A stretch of DNA of 64,000 nucleotides from Cyclobacterium sp. (GTDB taxonomy: Bacteria; Bacteroidota; Bacteroidia; Cytophagales; Cyclobacteriaceae). The position numbers were made by a program, and so were the translations under genes. Numbering within the stretch: position 1 is the first letter of the stretch; each line of letters begins with the position of its first letter. The notes under the pieces were generated by a model. It had not been told where the DNA came from, made no database searches, and saw nothing but the letters and a program-made list of their open reading frames with translations. Positions 15,910 to 25,045 of this stretch are shown piece by piece. The stretch spans positions 62,001 through 126,000 of the forward strand of contig NZ_JABURL010000095.1 in assembly GCF_014762705.1 (NCBI RefSeq), read 5' to 3'.

Positions 15910-18900
15910 TTATTGTAAGCCATAAGCTATTACCGCTCCCTGATTGACACCAAACAGGACATCACCTTCCAAATTAACGATACTTCTTACATCACCTTTT
16001 ACCTTCAAACCAGAATAATTCTGAGGCATGTAGCTGAAGTTTCCTTTTCCATCTCCGGTAAGCACCGTTCCAAAATTGGCATCATATTTACCAAAACGTA
16101 ATCTGGCCCGTTCAATGTTCCCTCCCAAAATTAAATCTTCATGTCCGTCTGCGTTGAGGTCCATGCTTTCAATCGCAAAAACAGGCGAGGCCTGAACCTC
16201 CAAAGGTAAAGGCACCCGTTCAAATGCCTGGTCTTTTCGGTTGATAAATAGGCTTGTTTCCAGGAAGTTTGCCTTAAGATAACCCGCCCCCTCGAGTTCG
16301 TTTTTGGAAAAAATATTTTCTAATTTGGCTTCAGCAAAGCTTGCGTAATCATTGAAACGTGTTCGCATCATGGATATTTGATCCAGAAGCTCATCCCTTG
16401 TCAGGTATGGATAAGAGACTCCCTCTATATAGAAACTTAAAATGGGGTCCACTGCACCATTGTTGTCAAAGTCTTTAAAATGCATTTCAGCAGGGCTGTC
16501 TTCGCTTACTTTTACCTGACTGTTTAATCCGTGATTTCCCACTACCAAATCCGGGAGCTTGTCCCCATTTACATCTGTAATGTGGAGGGTGTTCCACCAG
16601 CCCAGATAGGATTCGTTAAAGTAATTGGAAGTATTGTTTACCAGTTTATTATTGGATAACTCAAATACGGCGATTGGCATCCATTCTCCTGTGACCACCA
16701 ATTCCGCAAGCCCATTGCCATTGAGATCTGCCCAGGCTGCGTCAGTCACCAGACCCAGGGAAGCCAGGTCAGGGTTCCATGTTGCCGTTTGGTCTTCAAA
16801 TTTCCCATTGCCATCATTGATCAGTAGGTAGCTTTTGGGTATTTCGGGATACTTTCCGGGAATGACTCTTCCTCCAATGAACAGGTCTGGATAACCGTCA
16901 TTATTTATATCTTGCGCGGCAATGGCTCCTGTGCTGGTAAGCATTTGAGGCAGTAAATCTACCTTTCGGACAAAGTTGCCTGTGCCATCATTGAAGTACA
17001 GCCTGTCTTGTAATAGGGGGTCTTCAGGGAGAAAATCTCCATAACCTCCACTGGCTACGAACAAATCAGTATATCCATCACCGTTGAAATCTTCAAATAC
17101 AGCATCTGTATCCTGGTAATCCCGGTCTTTTTCAAAATCAGCCACTGCCTTTTTGCTAAACCTTCCATCGGCTTGCTGCAGGTATAAACTTCCAGACTGT
17201 CCGGGTTCGCCGCCAATAAAAAGGTCAGACAGACCGTCACCGTTTGTATCTCCCTTAATCATCACAGGCCCAACAAACGATATGGGGTTCACCATCAAAG
17301 GCTGTCTCTTGAAGTCATTGGTATTGTTACCTGGTGATTGATGAGCAATGGGAGAGGCGATTTCGACCAATAGGGGATTGATTTCCCTTGATGGAAGGGA
17401 GTTGATTCCTGCATTTCCTTTCAAAACCTCTATTGTTTGGTTGCCTTTTATACTTTGAATCTTTTCAATTGAACCATCAGGCCAGATAATGTGAAGGGAA
17501 TCAATCTGACTATTGGCCCCAAGGCCAAAATGAAGCACCGGAGAAACACTGGACTGGTACCCCCTAGCTGGCATTTGCTGCATGGATTGCATTTTGCTAT
17601 CCTGGTAAAGTTTTACTTTTGTCCCAATCCCATAGGTATTACCGGGATTACCTTTGAGTTTTACTTTTAAAAAGTGGTTGTCAGAAAGGGAATCCGCATT
17701 GTTTTGATAGATAAATGCGGGCAGGTTGATATTATTAACGATGAGGTCAAGGTCACCATCGTTGTCCAGGTCTGCATAAGCCGCGCCGTTGCTATTGGCC
17801 TGCTGTTCCATCCCCCAACTTGTCATCTTTTTTTCAAAATTCAAGCCATCAATATTTTTAAATATGTAATTGGTAAGATTGGATGAGGGCATCTGGTAGA
17901 CCAGATCAAGAATGTTATTTCTCCTCAGACCATTCTCGTTGTTTTTCAGGTAGTCGGCCATGTATTTCAGGAAATCTTGATTGGTATAATCCCTGAAATA
18001 ACCATTTGTAACATACAAATCTTTCAAACCATCATTATCAAAATCTGCAAAAAGAGCGGCCCAGCTCCAGTCGGTATTGGAAATACCGGCCAATTGGCCA
18101 ACTTCACTGAAAGTTCCATTGCCATGGTTGATGTGAAGCATGTTCCTCATGTACTGGTGATGAAAACCCACGTTCAGGTTAAACTCAAATTTTTCATAGT
18201 TATCCGGGGCCATCAGCAACTTTTGTCTTTTGTTTCCTTCGGGCAACATGTCCAGCGTGAAGATGTCGGGATAGCCATCATTGTTGATATCCGCAATATC
18301 ATTACCCATAGAAAAATGAGAAGTATGCCCCATGGCCTCGGCGATCACATCTGTAAAAGTCCCATCTCCATTGTTGAGGTAAAGGTAATCCGGCACGGTA
18401 TAATCGTTGCAAATGTAAATGTCCATCCAACCGTCGCCATTGATATCAGCAATACCTGCCCCCAGACCATAGGAAAGGGCAACGCGGAGAATACCGGATG
18501 CTTCCGTTATTTCCGTAAAGGTCTCTCCGTCATTCCTGAAAAGTTGCGGTCCCGCCTGATCCGTATTTTTCATGATGGCTGCTGTACTGGACTCGTCCAA
18601 TACAGGGAGAGATTTTGGATTGTGGTTGAGCAGAAAAAGGTCCAGATCCCCATCATTGTCAAAATCAAAAAAGCTGGCCTGGGTACTGGTAGCTTCGCTG
18701 TCAATGCCATATTGAGCAGCCATTTCCTTAAATAGGGGAACACCCTTGTCGTTATTGCCCTGGTTGATGTAAAGTTCGTTTTTTCTTTTTTCGGGGGGAA
18801 GGCTTCCCGAATAGCAAACATACAGGTCCAACAGCCCGTCCCCATTGACATCGGCCATGCTTACCCCGGTCTTCCATGGACTGGATCGGGTGGCTACTCC

Positions 18901-19239
18901 GGAAATTTGGGTGATATCCTCAAATTCCATGTTTCCTTTGTTGAGATAAAGTTTGTTGGCCACCATGTTTCCGGAAAAGTAGAGATCATCCAGGCCATCC
19001 CCATTCAGATCGCCTGTGGCTACGCCTCCTCCATTATAGAAATATTCATATACCAGTATGTTGGTGTTCAATCCTTCTGTAAGAGTGTTTTCGAAGTCAA
19101 TACCGGTCTTTTCCGGACTTAATAAGGTAAATTGCTTTATCTCAGGTTCTTTTTGACTTTTCTTCTGACACGATTGGCAGAAAAAGACTAAAAGGAACAA
19201 ACTGATTAAAGGTACTTTGAGGCGGAGATAATTGAACAT
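15910..19239 (-). CDS. Large FG-GAP/VCBS repeat lipoprotein with ASPIC/UnbV domain
   Basis: 1109 residues from the ATG at 19239. The longer frame starts at a TTG (19263) that overlaps a -7 promoter element, so it would lie before the transcript start. Signal peptide with lipobox FFCQSC predicts a lipoprotein. Many calcium-loop FG-GAP repeats occur (DLNGDGLDDLYFSGN, DVNGDGLLDLYV, DFDNDGDLDLFL, DINNDGYPDLFIGG), forming two blocks, about 55-500 and 640-1060, presumably beta-propellers. Between them is an ASPIC/UnbV domain (~530-600: GIGTKVKLY, RGYQSS, HFGLG, WPDGS). This architecture is common in marine Bacteroidota beside SusCD and hydrolase genes, but the role is not established; ligand binding at the cell surface is a reasonable inference. 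Confidence 0.88.
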   Translation of the reverse strand: MFNYLRLKVPLISLFLLVFFCQSCQKKSQKEPEIKQFTLLSPEKTGIDFENTLTEGLNTNILVYEYFYNGGGVATGDLNGDGLDDLYFSGNMVANKLYLNKGNMEFEDITQISGVATRSSPWKTGVSMADVNGDGLLDLYVCYSGSLPPEKRKNELYINQGNNDKGVPLFKEMAAQYGIDSEATSTQASFFDFDNDGDLDLFLLNHNPKSLPVLDESSTAAIMKNTDQAGPQLFRNDGETFTEITEASGILRVALSYGLGAGIADINGDGWMDIYICNDYTVPDYLYLNNGDGTFTDVIAEAMGHTSHFSMGNDIADINNDGYPDIFTLDMLPEGNKRQKLLMAPDNYEKFEFNLNVGFHHQYMRNMLHINHGNGTFSEVGQLAGISNTDWSWAALFADFDNDGLKDLYVTNGYFRDYTNQDFLKYMADYLKNNENGLRRNNILDLVYQMPSSNLTNYIFKNIDGLNFEKKMTSWGMEQQANSNGAAYADLDNDGDLDLIVNNINLPAFIYQNNADSLSDNHFLKVKLKGNPGNTYGIGTKVKLYQDSKMQSMQQMPARGYQSSVSPVLHFGLGANSQIDSLHIIWPDGSIEKIQSIKGNQTIEVLKGNAGINSLPSREINPLLVEIASPIAHQSPGNNTNDFKRQPLMVNPISFVGPVMIKGDTNGDGLSDLFIGGEPGQSGSLYLQQADGRFSKKAVADFEKDRDYQDTDAVFEDFNGDGYTDLFVASGGYGDFLPEDPLLQDRLYFNDGTGNFVRKVDLLPQMLTSTGAIAAQDINNDGYPDLFIGGRVIPGKYPEIPKSYLLINDGNGKFEDQTATWNPDLASLGLVTDAAWADLNGNGLAELVVTGEWMPIAVFELSNNKLVNNTSNYFNESYLGWWNTLHITDVNGDKLPDLVVGNHGLNSQVKVSEDSPAEMHFKDFDNNGAVDPILSFYIEGVSYPYLTRDELLDQISMMRTRFNDYASFAEAKLENIFSKNELEGAGYLKANFLETSLFINRKDQAFERVPLPLEVQASPVFAIESMDLNADGHEDLILGGNIERARLRFGKYDANFGTVLTGDGKGNFSYMPQNYSGLKVKGDVRSIVNLEGDVLFGVNQGAVIAYGLQ

Positions 19240-19260
19240 ATAGATGATTGAATATTCCTG

Positions 19261-19268
19261 CAAATATA
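19261..19268 (-). promoter_or_regulatory. -7 element TATATTTG for the FG-GAP/haloperoxidase unit
   Basis: Minus strand reads TATATTTG, matching TAnnTTTG, 22-29 bases before the ATG at 19239. No clear -33 TTTG at 19-21 bases. Together with the terminator at 19354-19394 it suggests that the three downstream genes have their own transcript. Confidence 0.5.
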
Positions 19269-19353
19269 AGAAGAATTGACAAGCTTAGCAGCATTACCGC
19301 AGGGGAGTAGACAGCCGCTCCTTTCTAGGCCAAATCATAGAATCAGGGTTTGA

Positions 19354-19394
19354 ACCAAAACAAAGAAGGGACTACCAGCTGGCCGTCCCTTCTT
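19354..19394 (-). terminator. Terminator after susD
   Basis: Perfect 10-base stem: AAGAAGGGAC (19363-19372) with GTCCCTTCTT (19385-19394), loop 12 bases. On the minus strand it is followed by TTTGTTTT, a typical intrinsic terminator layout 23 bases past the susD stop. Confidence 0.75.
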
Positions 19395-19416
19395 CAATTC
19401 ATTAAAATGCGTCTTA

Positions 19417-21279
19417 TCAATCAGTATATCCAGGATTCTGAATTAGATTTTCGTTTCGTTGCATTTCATCGAAACTGATCGGCATCCAATACATTTTGTC
19501 CAGCCAAAGCCTGTTTTCCTTACCAGGATCGATTTCTATCACCTCGTAGGAGTAATCATAAAGATCTGGATCGTATCGGTAAATCTGAACTTCCTCGCCT
19601 GGTTTTAAGGTGCCTACTATACTGATGCCATTTGGCTGCCTGCCCAAAGTTTCAGGAGCAATCATCCATCTCCTGGCATCATAGTACCGCTGCTCCTCAT
19701 GTACCATCTCTTTTCGTTTTTCATTGATGAAGATGTTCCACAACTCTTCTCCTGATGCGGTAACGGCCGGCAAGCCAGCCCTGAATCTGATTTTGTTCAG
19801 CCAATTTCTGGCCTCCTCATAATCTCCCAGGGCAATATTGGCTTCAACATAGTTGAAAACAACCTCTGTGTATCGCAAATGCGGCCAGGGAATTTCCTGC
19901 CACGTGTTCTGGTCTACAAAATTAGGATCAGGCTCAATGAATTTACGCAGGTAATAACCTGTATAACTGCCATTCCAGTCTTCAATAGGGCTGTTTCTGG
20001 TATCCAGTCCAAAATGGGTAACTTTTTGTCCTTGTGCATTCACAACTTCATAAGTTCCGGTCTGGATTTGTCCTCTTGGATCTCTTGCCTGATTTGCTGA
20101 GGATCGGGGTTTCCATTGCGCACCTTCAAAGAGGAAAGTAGCATAGAATCTGGGTTCCCGGCCCTCATAGGGAGCACTGGCATGATCTTCATTGTCCCAG
20201 TCAAAATCTGATCCATCCATCATTTGGTAGTCATCGATCAATAATTGAACCGGGGTATTACCAGCCCAGTTGTTGTATCCGTTAGGACCATTGTGTAGTC
20301 CGTGACGGCCACCTGTTTCAGGCTTTTGAGAAAGGAAATACCTGCCAAAGATCATTTCATTTTCCCCACCATTTCTGGAAAGGGAATTGTTGATGTAAGT
20401 TTGAACAGCTTCTTCTTGAGGCAATGGCTCGGTAAGATCAAGCATGTTGCCGCCTGTTTTGTCCAATACAGCTTTGGCAGCTGCTTCTGCCCGCTGATAG
20501 CGGTCAGCCTGGCTTCCTGAAGTATACCCGATCAATTCTTTGTTTTGATAACCTGAGATTACATCGGAATTTGCTGATGCAGTAGGCATATCGTGAAGAT
20601 CAGATGCCGCATAGATCAACACCCTTGATTTTAAAGCCAGAGCAGCGATTTCATTGGCCCGACCACGGGTAAGGCTAAGGCCTTCCAGCAATTGTGCGGA
20701 ACGGTCCAAATCTTCAATGATAAAATCTACCACCTCTTCAAAGGAGTTTCTGGGAAGCGCGTAGGTTTCTTCTCCCAGTTCAAATACACGGTCAGCCAAA
20801 GGCACAGCGCCAAAGTTTCTCAGTAACTGGTGGTGATAATAGGCTCTCATGAACAAGGCTTCGCCCAATAACCTGTCTACAATGCCGCCATCATTGGGGA
20901 ATTGAGGATCACTCAGGTTGCTGATGGCGATATTGGTAGCCCTAAGGCTATTGTACATATTCGGCCAATTCCGTGTGCCATCAAGCCATCCCGGGTTTTG
21001 TGGGTTAGACCTTGCCTCAGTTACTGTGGTAATATTTCTGCCCGGATGGGTAAAGATGGCTTCGTCAGTCAAAGAGGCCAATGCCTGTTCGCTGAACCCT
21101 CCTTGCCCCAAACCGGAATAAAGGTCTGTGACAAAAGCTTCCGCAAGTCCTGCATCTGCCCAAACGGCAGATTCAGATACTTCTCCAAGAGGTTGGGTAT
21201 TCAAGAACTCATCATTACAGGAAAAATGTAACAAAGAGATCGCCAGGCCCAACCCTAGATATTTTATATTTTTCATCAT
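19417..21279 (-). CDS. RagB/SusD family nutrient-binding outer membrane lipoprotein
   Basis: 620 residues from the ATG at 21279; the frame opens two codons earlier at a TTG. Lipobox LLHFSC gives a lipidated Cys near residue 21, followed by the SusD signature N-terminus CNDEFLNTQPLGEVSE. The helical TPR-like body has ALFMRAYYHHQLLRNFGAVPL, EALFMRA-type repeats and the C-terminal RYYDARRWM and KMYWMPIS segments typical of SusD. It sits as a lid on the SusC porin and binds the substrate at the cell surface. The gene starts 18 bases after susC. No glycan-degrading enzyme is next to it, so the substrate need not be a polysaccharide. Confidence 0.95.
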   Translation of the reverse strand: MMKNIKYLGLGLAISLLHFSCNDEFLNTQPLGEVSESAVWADAGLAEAFVTDLYSGLGQGGFSEQALASLTDEAIFTHPGRNITTVTEARSNPQNPGWLDGTRNWPNMYNSLRATNIAISNLSDPQFPNDGGIVDRLLGEALFMRAYYHHQLLRNFGAVPLADRVFELGEETYALPRNSFEEVVDFIIEDLDRSAQLLEGLSLTRGRANEIAALALKSRVLIYAASDLHDMPTASANSDVISGYQNKELIGYTSGSQADRYQRAEAAAKAVLDKTGGNMLDLTEPLPQEEAVQTYINNSLSRNGGENEMIFGRYFLSQKPETGGRHGLHNGPNGYNNWAGNTPVQLLIDDYQMMDGSDFDWDNEDHASAPYEGREPRFYATFLFEGAQWKPRSSANQARDPRGQIQTGTYEVVNAQGQKVTHFGLDTRNSPIEDWNGSYTGYYLRKFIEPDPNFVDQNTWQEIPWPHLRYTEVVFNYVEANIALGDYEEARNWLNKIRFRAGLPAVTASGEELWNIFINEKRKEMVHEEQRYYDARRWMIAPETLGRQPNGISIVGTLKPGEEVQIYRYDPDLYDYSYEVIEIDPGKENRLWLDKMYWMPISFDEMQRNENLIQNPGYTD

Positions 21280-21297
21280 ATTCAATGTTTTTTGGAT

Positions 21298-24200
21298 TTA
21301 GAATGTTACGGACAAACCAGCATTGATGACTCTCGCCTGCGGATAATATTGTCCGGTAGCGTTGTCAGATTCAGGATCGTAGACCTTCAACTTGTCCCAG
21401 GTCAAAAGGTTCAGCCCATTGGCATAAAACCTCAGGTTGCTGATGCCAAATCTTTCTCCAAACTGTTGGGGAACGGTATAACCAATCTCCAGGTTTTTCA
21501 GACGGATATAATCAGAACTCCTGTACCAGAAATCATTTCCACTAGAATAATACTGATCGCTTCTGTTGGCTATTCTGGGATATTCAGTGCTTTCATTGTC
21601 AATTGTCCAGCGGTTTTCATAGAATTCCAACAGGTAATTACCAATGTTTCCGGATTCACCCAAACTTACCAAAGCAATGGCGCCGGCAGCACCCTGGAAC
21701 AATACAGACATATCCCAGTTTCTGAAAGATGCATTCATATTGACACCTCCCTGAAATCTTGGTATATTATTTCTATCCAATCGTACCCTATCCAAAGGTG
21801 TAATGGCACCATCGCCGTCATAGTCCTTGAATTTCATATCGCCCGGACGGAGTTGGTTGGTAATGTCTGTGTAATCCAATTCCTCTGCATCGATGGCCGC
21901 CTGATTGGGGAAAACACCATCGTAAAGGTATACAGGGTTAGGTGTATTCATAGGCTTGCCGGTAGCCAACTGCCAGTCTGGTGCTCCCGGAGGCTCATCC
22001 CAGAATAGGATTTTGTTTTTGGCATAGCCACCATTGGCACTGATGCTATAGGAAAGGTCTCCCTTTTGCCCCCTGTAGCCGATATTAAAATCAACTCCCT
22101 GGTTTTCCACTTCTCCAATATTTTCTGCTGGCAGCAAATTGGCCAAGCCACTGGATTGGGGAACAGAAGCATTTTTTCTCCAAAGGATGTTGGTCCTCAG
22201 GTTGTAGAAATAATCCAGTTCGAAAAATATCTGTCCTTGCAGCAATTGGCCTTCTATACCAATATTGGTGTTGTTGGCCACCTCCCAGGTGATTCCTGTA
22301 TTAGGTACACGGGTTTCAAACAAGGTTTTGGCTTCTGTACCTTCCAGGATATGGCTTCTGAATCCATATGTGGACAAAAACTGGTATTCTTGTAATTCAT
22401 TGTCATAGAAAATCTGGTCATTACCCATTTGTCCCCAGGAACCCCTGATTTTGAAAAAATCCAAAGCAGGTATGTTGTTTTTCCAGAAATCCTCCTCAGA
22501 AACTACCCATCCGGCCATTACACCTGGGAAGAAACCGAATCTGGTGGCTTCAGGAAAAATATAAGACCCATCATATCTCCAAAGGAATTCGAAAAGGTAT
22601 TTTTCCTGGAAGTTATAAGCCACCCTACCAAAATAGTTTAGACGGGCTCTCTCAAAAGCTCCACCTCCATTGTCTTTTTCGGCATCACCACCGGCAAACA
22701 TCTGGTCGATAGCAGGAGAGATAAAGAATCTTCTGTAAGCAAAGAAATCATCCCCTTCTACTGTTTCCTGGTTTACCCCAGCCAATGCGGTAAACTGATG
22801 CTCACCGAATTGCTTTTCATAGGTAAACACACCTCCCAATAGGATGTTTAACTGGTTGATGTTGGTTTGTCTGAGTCTTGGTTCTGCCGGACCTCTTAAA
22901 CTGGGTACCAATACGGGTGTGACCCCGTCAGCTTCAAAACCACTGCCTCTTTGGTAAAGGGTCCATGGGGTTTCCCACCTTTTCTGGAACCTGCTCAGGT
23001 TATCAACGGCTGCAGTTCCCTGGAATTTTAATCCTTCTACTCCGGGGATTTTGACATTTAAGGCACCATTGGTTTGGAAATAATTTCTGGTGTCTCGGTC
23101 ATAGCCGGTAGCATTGGTAGTAATTACGACGGGGTTTTCTCCGTTCTCAATGTCCGGTCCTGGTCTGCCATCAGGCCAGAATGCAGGCTCATGGGGTTTG
23201 CCCCTCATTTGCATCCTGAAGATGGCTCCTGCTCCCCTTGTCGGGAAAAAGCGGTACTCTTGCCGGGCCAACACACCCAACTGCAGGTCTACATATTCAT
23301 TAATTTTTGCATCCAGATTGATCCGCATATCATATTGCTTGTAACCTGTCGCGGAATTTTTATAATAAGCATCCTGGTTTTGGTAGCCTAAAGAAGCCAT
23401 GTATTGCACATTCTCGGATCCTCCATTCAACTGAAGATTATGCCTTACCTGAGGCGACCATGTTTTTAGCGTTTCCCCGTACCAATCTGTATTGGGGTAG
23501 TTCCAGGGATCCGTACCCGCTCTGTGCAAGGCAAGGGCTTCCGGACTAAAAGGGGCAGTTCTTTCCTGGCCGTCAGGAGTGGTGTAGGTGCCTGTAGCCC
23601 TATAAGCATCCGTCGCAGCTCTCCATTCCCCAACAGGAAGTTCATACACACTGAGATCATTCAGCATTTCTCCATACTGAGCGGCATCCGCCAACTCCGG
23701 AATAACGGTAGGTTGGGCGAAACCCTGGTTGAACTGGTAGGTCAATTCGGGCTTTCCTTCTTTACCTCTTTTGGTGGTCACCAGGATTACTCCATTGGCG
23801 GCCCTGGCTCCATAAATGGCGGCAGATGCATCCTTCAATACGGAGATGGTTTCAATGTCATTTGGGTTAAGCCGATCTATTCCACCAGCCCTTGCAGGGA
23901 TACCATCAATTACAATGAGTGCATCATTGTTACCCAGGGTGTTTGAGCCCCGGATTCGAATGCCTGCACCATCATAGCCAGGCTCACCGCTCCTGTTTAC
24001 CGCGATGACACCAGACATCCTTCCGGCAATGGAATTGGTCAGGTTCATGGCAGGAGATTTAACCAGGTCTCCTCCTTTTACAGTGGCTACGGAGCCGGTA
24101 ATGGTTTCCTTTTTCTGTTCACCATAGCCTACTACAATTACCTCACTCAAGGCTTGCATGTCGGGGGCTAAAGTAATGTCAATATTACTTTGGTTGCCTA

Positions 24201-24483
24201 CCACAACTTCCTGCTTGACAAAGCCTACAAAAGAATAGACCAAAGTCTCATCCCCTGATTGAAGGGTAATCCGATAGTTACCGTCAATATCGGTAACGGC
24301 ACCACGTGTGGTGCCCTTTACCAATACGGAAACACCCGGTAGTGGCAAATCGTCCTCAGCGGAAATGACTGTTCCCGTCACATCCCTGGACTGCGCATGT
24401 AATGTCAGGCTGCTTGCCAAAAGCAAGGCCAATCCCAACAAAAACAATTTTGTTTTGGGTAAATAGTTTTGCATTCTTTTCAT
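21298..24483 (-). CDS. SusC/RagA family TonB-dependent outer membrane transporter
   Basis: 1061 residues. Signal peptide ends at SSLTLHAQ. An N-terminal carboxypeptidase-regulatory-like domain (DVTGTVISAEDDLPLPGV to DIDGNYRI) is followed by the TonB-box/plug junction LSEVIVVGYGEQKKETITGS and the plug motifs GAGIRIRGSNTLGNNDALIVIDGIP and ISVLKDASAAIYGARAANGVI, all diagnostic for SusC. The remaining ~800 residues form the 22-strand barrel, ending in NAGLSVTF with terminal Phe. It imports bulky ligands bound by the SusD partner using TonB energy. No sigma/anti-sigma or hybrid sensor gene lies beside it, unlike many SusCD loci. Confidence 0.97.
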   Translation of the reverse strand: MKRMQNYLPKTKLFLLGLALLLASSLTLHAQSRDVTGTVISAEDDLPLPGVSVLVKGTTRGAVTDIDGNYRITLQSGDETLVYSFVGFVKQEVVVGNQSNIDITLAPDMQALSEVIVVGYGEQKKETITGSVATVKGGDLVKSPAMNLTNSIAGRMSGVIAVNRSGEPGYDGAGIRIRGSNTLGNNDALIVIDGIPARAGGIDRLNPNDIETISVLKDASAAIYGARAANGVILVTTKRGKEGKPELTYQFNQGFAQPTVIPELADAAQYGEMLNDLSVYELPVGEWRAATDAYRATGTYTTPDGQERTAPFSPEALALHRAGTDPWNYPNTDWYGETLKTWSPQVRHNLQLNGGSENVQYMASLGYQNQDAYYKNSATGYKQYDMRINLDAKINEYVDLQLGVLARQEYRFFPTRGAGAIFRMQMRGKPHEPAFWPDGRPGPDIENGENPVVITTNATGYDRDTRNYFQTNGALNVKIPGVEGLKFQGTAAVDNLSRFQKRWETPWTLYQRGSGFEADGVTPVLVPSLRGPAEPRLRQTNINQLNILLGGVFTYEKQFGEHQFTALAGVNQETVEGDDFFAYRRFFISPAIDQMFAGGDAEKDNGGGAFERARLNYFGRVAYNFQEKYLFEFLWRYDGSYIFPEATRFGFFPGVMAGWVVSEEDFWKNNIPALDFFKIRGSWGQMGNDQIFYDNELQEYQFLSTYGFRSHILEGTEAKTLFETRVPNTGITWEVANNTNIGIEGQLLQGQIFFELDYFYNLRTNILWRKNASVPQSSGLANLLPAENIGEVENQGVDFNIGYRGQKGDLSYSISANGGYAKNKILFWDEPPGAPDWQLATGKPMNTPNPVYLYDGVFPNQAAIDAEELDYTDITNQLRPGDMKFKDYDGDGAITPLDRVRLDRNNIPRFQGGVNMNASFRNWDMSVLFQGAAGAIALVSLGESGNIGNYLLEFYENRWTIDNESTEYPRIANRSDQYYSSGNDFWYRSSDYIRLKNLEIGYTVPQQFGERFGISNLRFYANGLNLLTWDKLKVYDPESDNATGQYYPQARVINAGLSVTF

Positions 24484-24630
24484 GAATTAGGTTAATACTC
24501 ATTTATGTTATTGTTAAAATAACACTTTAAATTTGAAGGTAATTTTTATCATATGCAATAGGGTCTTAAAAAGTGTTAAAATTGTCTGGAATTCTTTTAT
24601 TAAAAAATAAATCTTTTACCAATAAAATTA

Positions 24631-24638
24631 CAAAATTA
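24631..24638 (-). promoter_or_regulatory. -7-like element TAATTTTG upstream of susC
   Basis: Minus strand reads TAATTTTG (TAnnTTTG), about 150 bases before the susC ATG. The -33 half is poor (ATTG at a 23-base spacer). Confidence 0.35.
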
Positions 24639-24696
24639 AACCATAAAAACTGAATAATCGGCAATTAAGGGGAGGCTTCTTTAACAGATGCTTAAG

Positions 24697-24710
24697 CCAA
24701 GAATTCTTGG
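24697..24710. repeat. Perfect 14-base palindrome
   Basis: CCAAGAATTCTTGG reads the same on both strands. It lies about 60 bases upstream of the susC -7-like element, where an activator or repressor dimer could bind. Role unknown. Confidence 0.5.
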
Positions 24711-24945
24711 GTATTTTATAAAAAAATTCATCGTTCCCGAAATATCACCTCAAATCGTGTTGAATTATTTCAATTCCAGGAAAATAATGCACCCTCTGAC
24801 CATGAGCAATATAAAAAGACATAACTCTTCTTCGGGAGCACAAAACCCATTATTCCCAAAGTGTCGTGGTAACACTAATTATCATCACGATGAGTTATAA
24901 TAAGTTTAGTTTAAAAAATAAGCATATTATAATTCAAGAGAATTA

Positions 24946-24964
24946 CTTACTTTTGGAAAGTAAG
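24946..24964. repeat. Inverted repeat CTTACTTT-TGG-AAAGTAAG
   Basis: Perfect 8-base arms with a 3-base centre. No T tract follows on either strand, so it is more likely a binding site or a small stem-loop than a terminator. Confidence 0.45.
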
Positions 24965-24976
24965 GTTTAATACAGA

Positions 24977-25009
24977 AAAGAATGGCCAGCTTTTAGCTGT
25001 CTGTTCTTT
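24977..25009 (-). terminator. Possible terminator after frr
   Basis: AAAGAA (24977-24982) pairs with TTCTTT (25004-25009) and CAGCT (24987-24991) with AGCTG (24995-24999), with an internal loop. The stem lies 37-69 bases past the frr stop; the following minus-strand sequence is only moderately T-rich. Confidence 0.4.
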
Positions 25010-25045
25010 GTTTTTTAAAAGGTGTTTTCTTTTCAAATCCTCTTT

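Larger units (their letters stand above)
24484..25045. other. 562-base intergenic region between susC and frr
   Basis: Upstream of susC and downstream of frr, both on the minus strand. It contains a -7-like element for susC (24631-24638), a perfect 14-base palindrome (24697-24710), an 8-base inverted repeat (24946-24964) and a hairpin near frr (24977-25009). One 70-codon plus-strand ORF (24688-24900) has no recognisable features and I do not call it a gene. Confidence 0.6.

Noticed and set aside
17977-18735. 252-codon plus-strand ORF inside the FG-GAP gene
   Set aside because: Antisense shadow of Asp/Gly-rich repeats; the product is an Ile/Val-rich string with no motif, while the minus-strand frame has clear FG-GAP loops.
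21292-22008. 238-codon plus-strand ORF inside susC
   Set aside because: Antisense to the conserved SusC barrel end; no motif.
24688-24900. 70-codon plus-strand ORF between susC and frr
   Set aside because: Has an ATG but no ribosome signal, promoter pair or recognisable family; composition fits AT-rich intergenic DNA.
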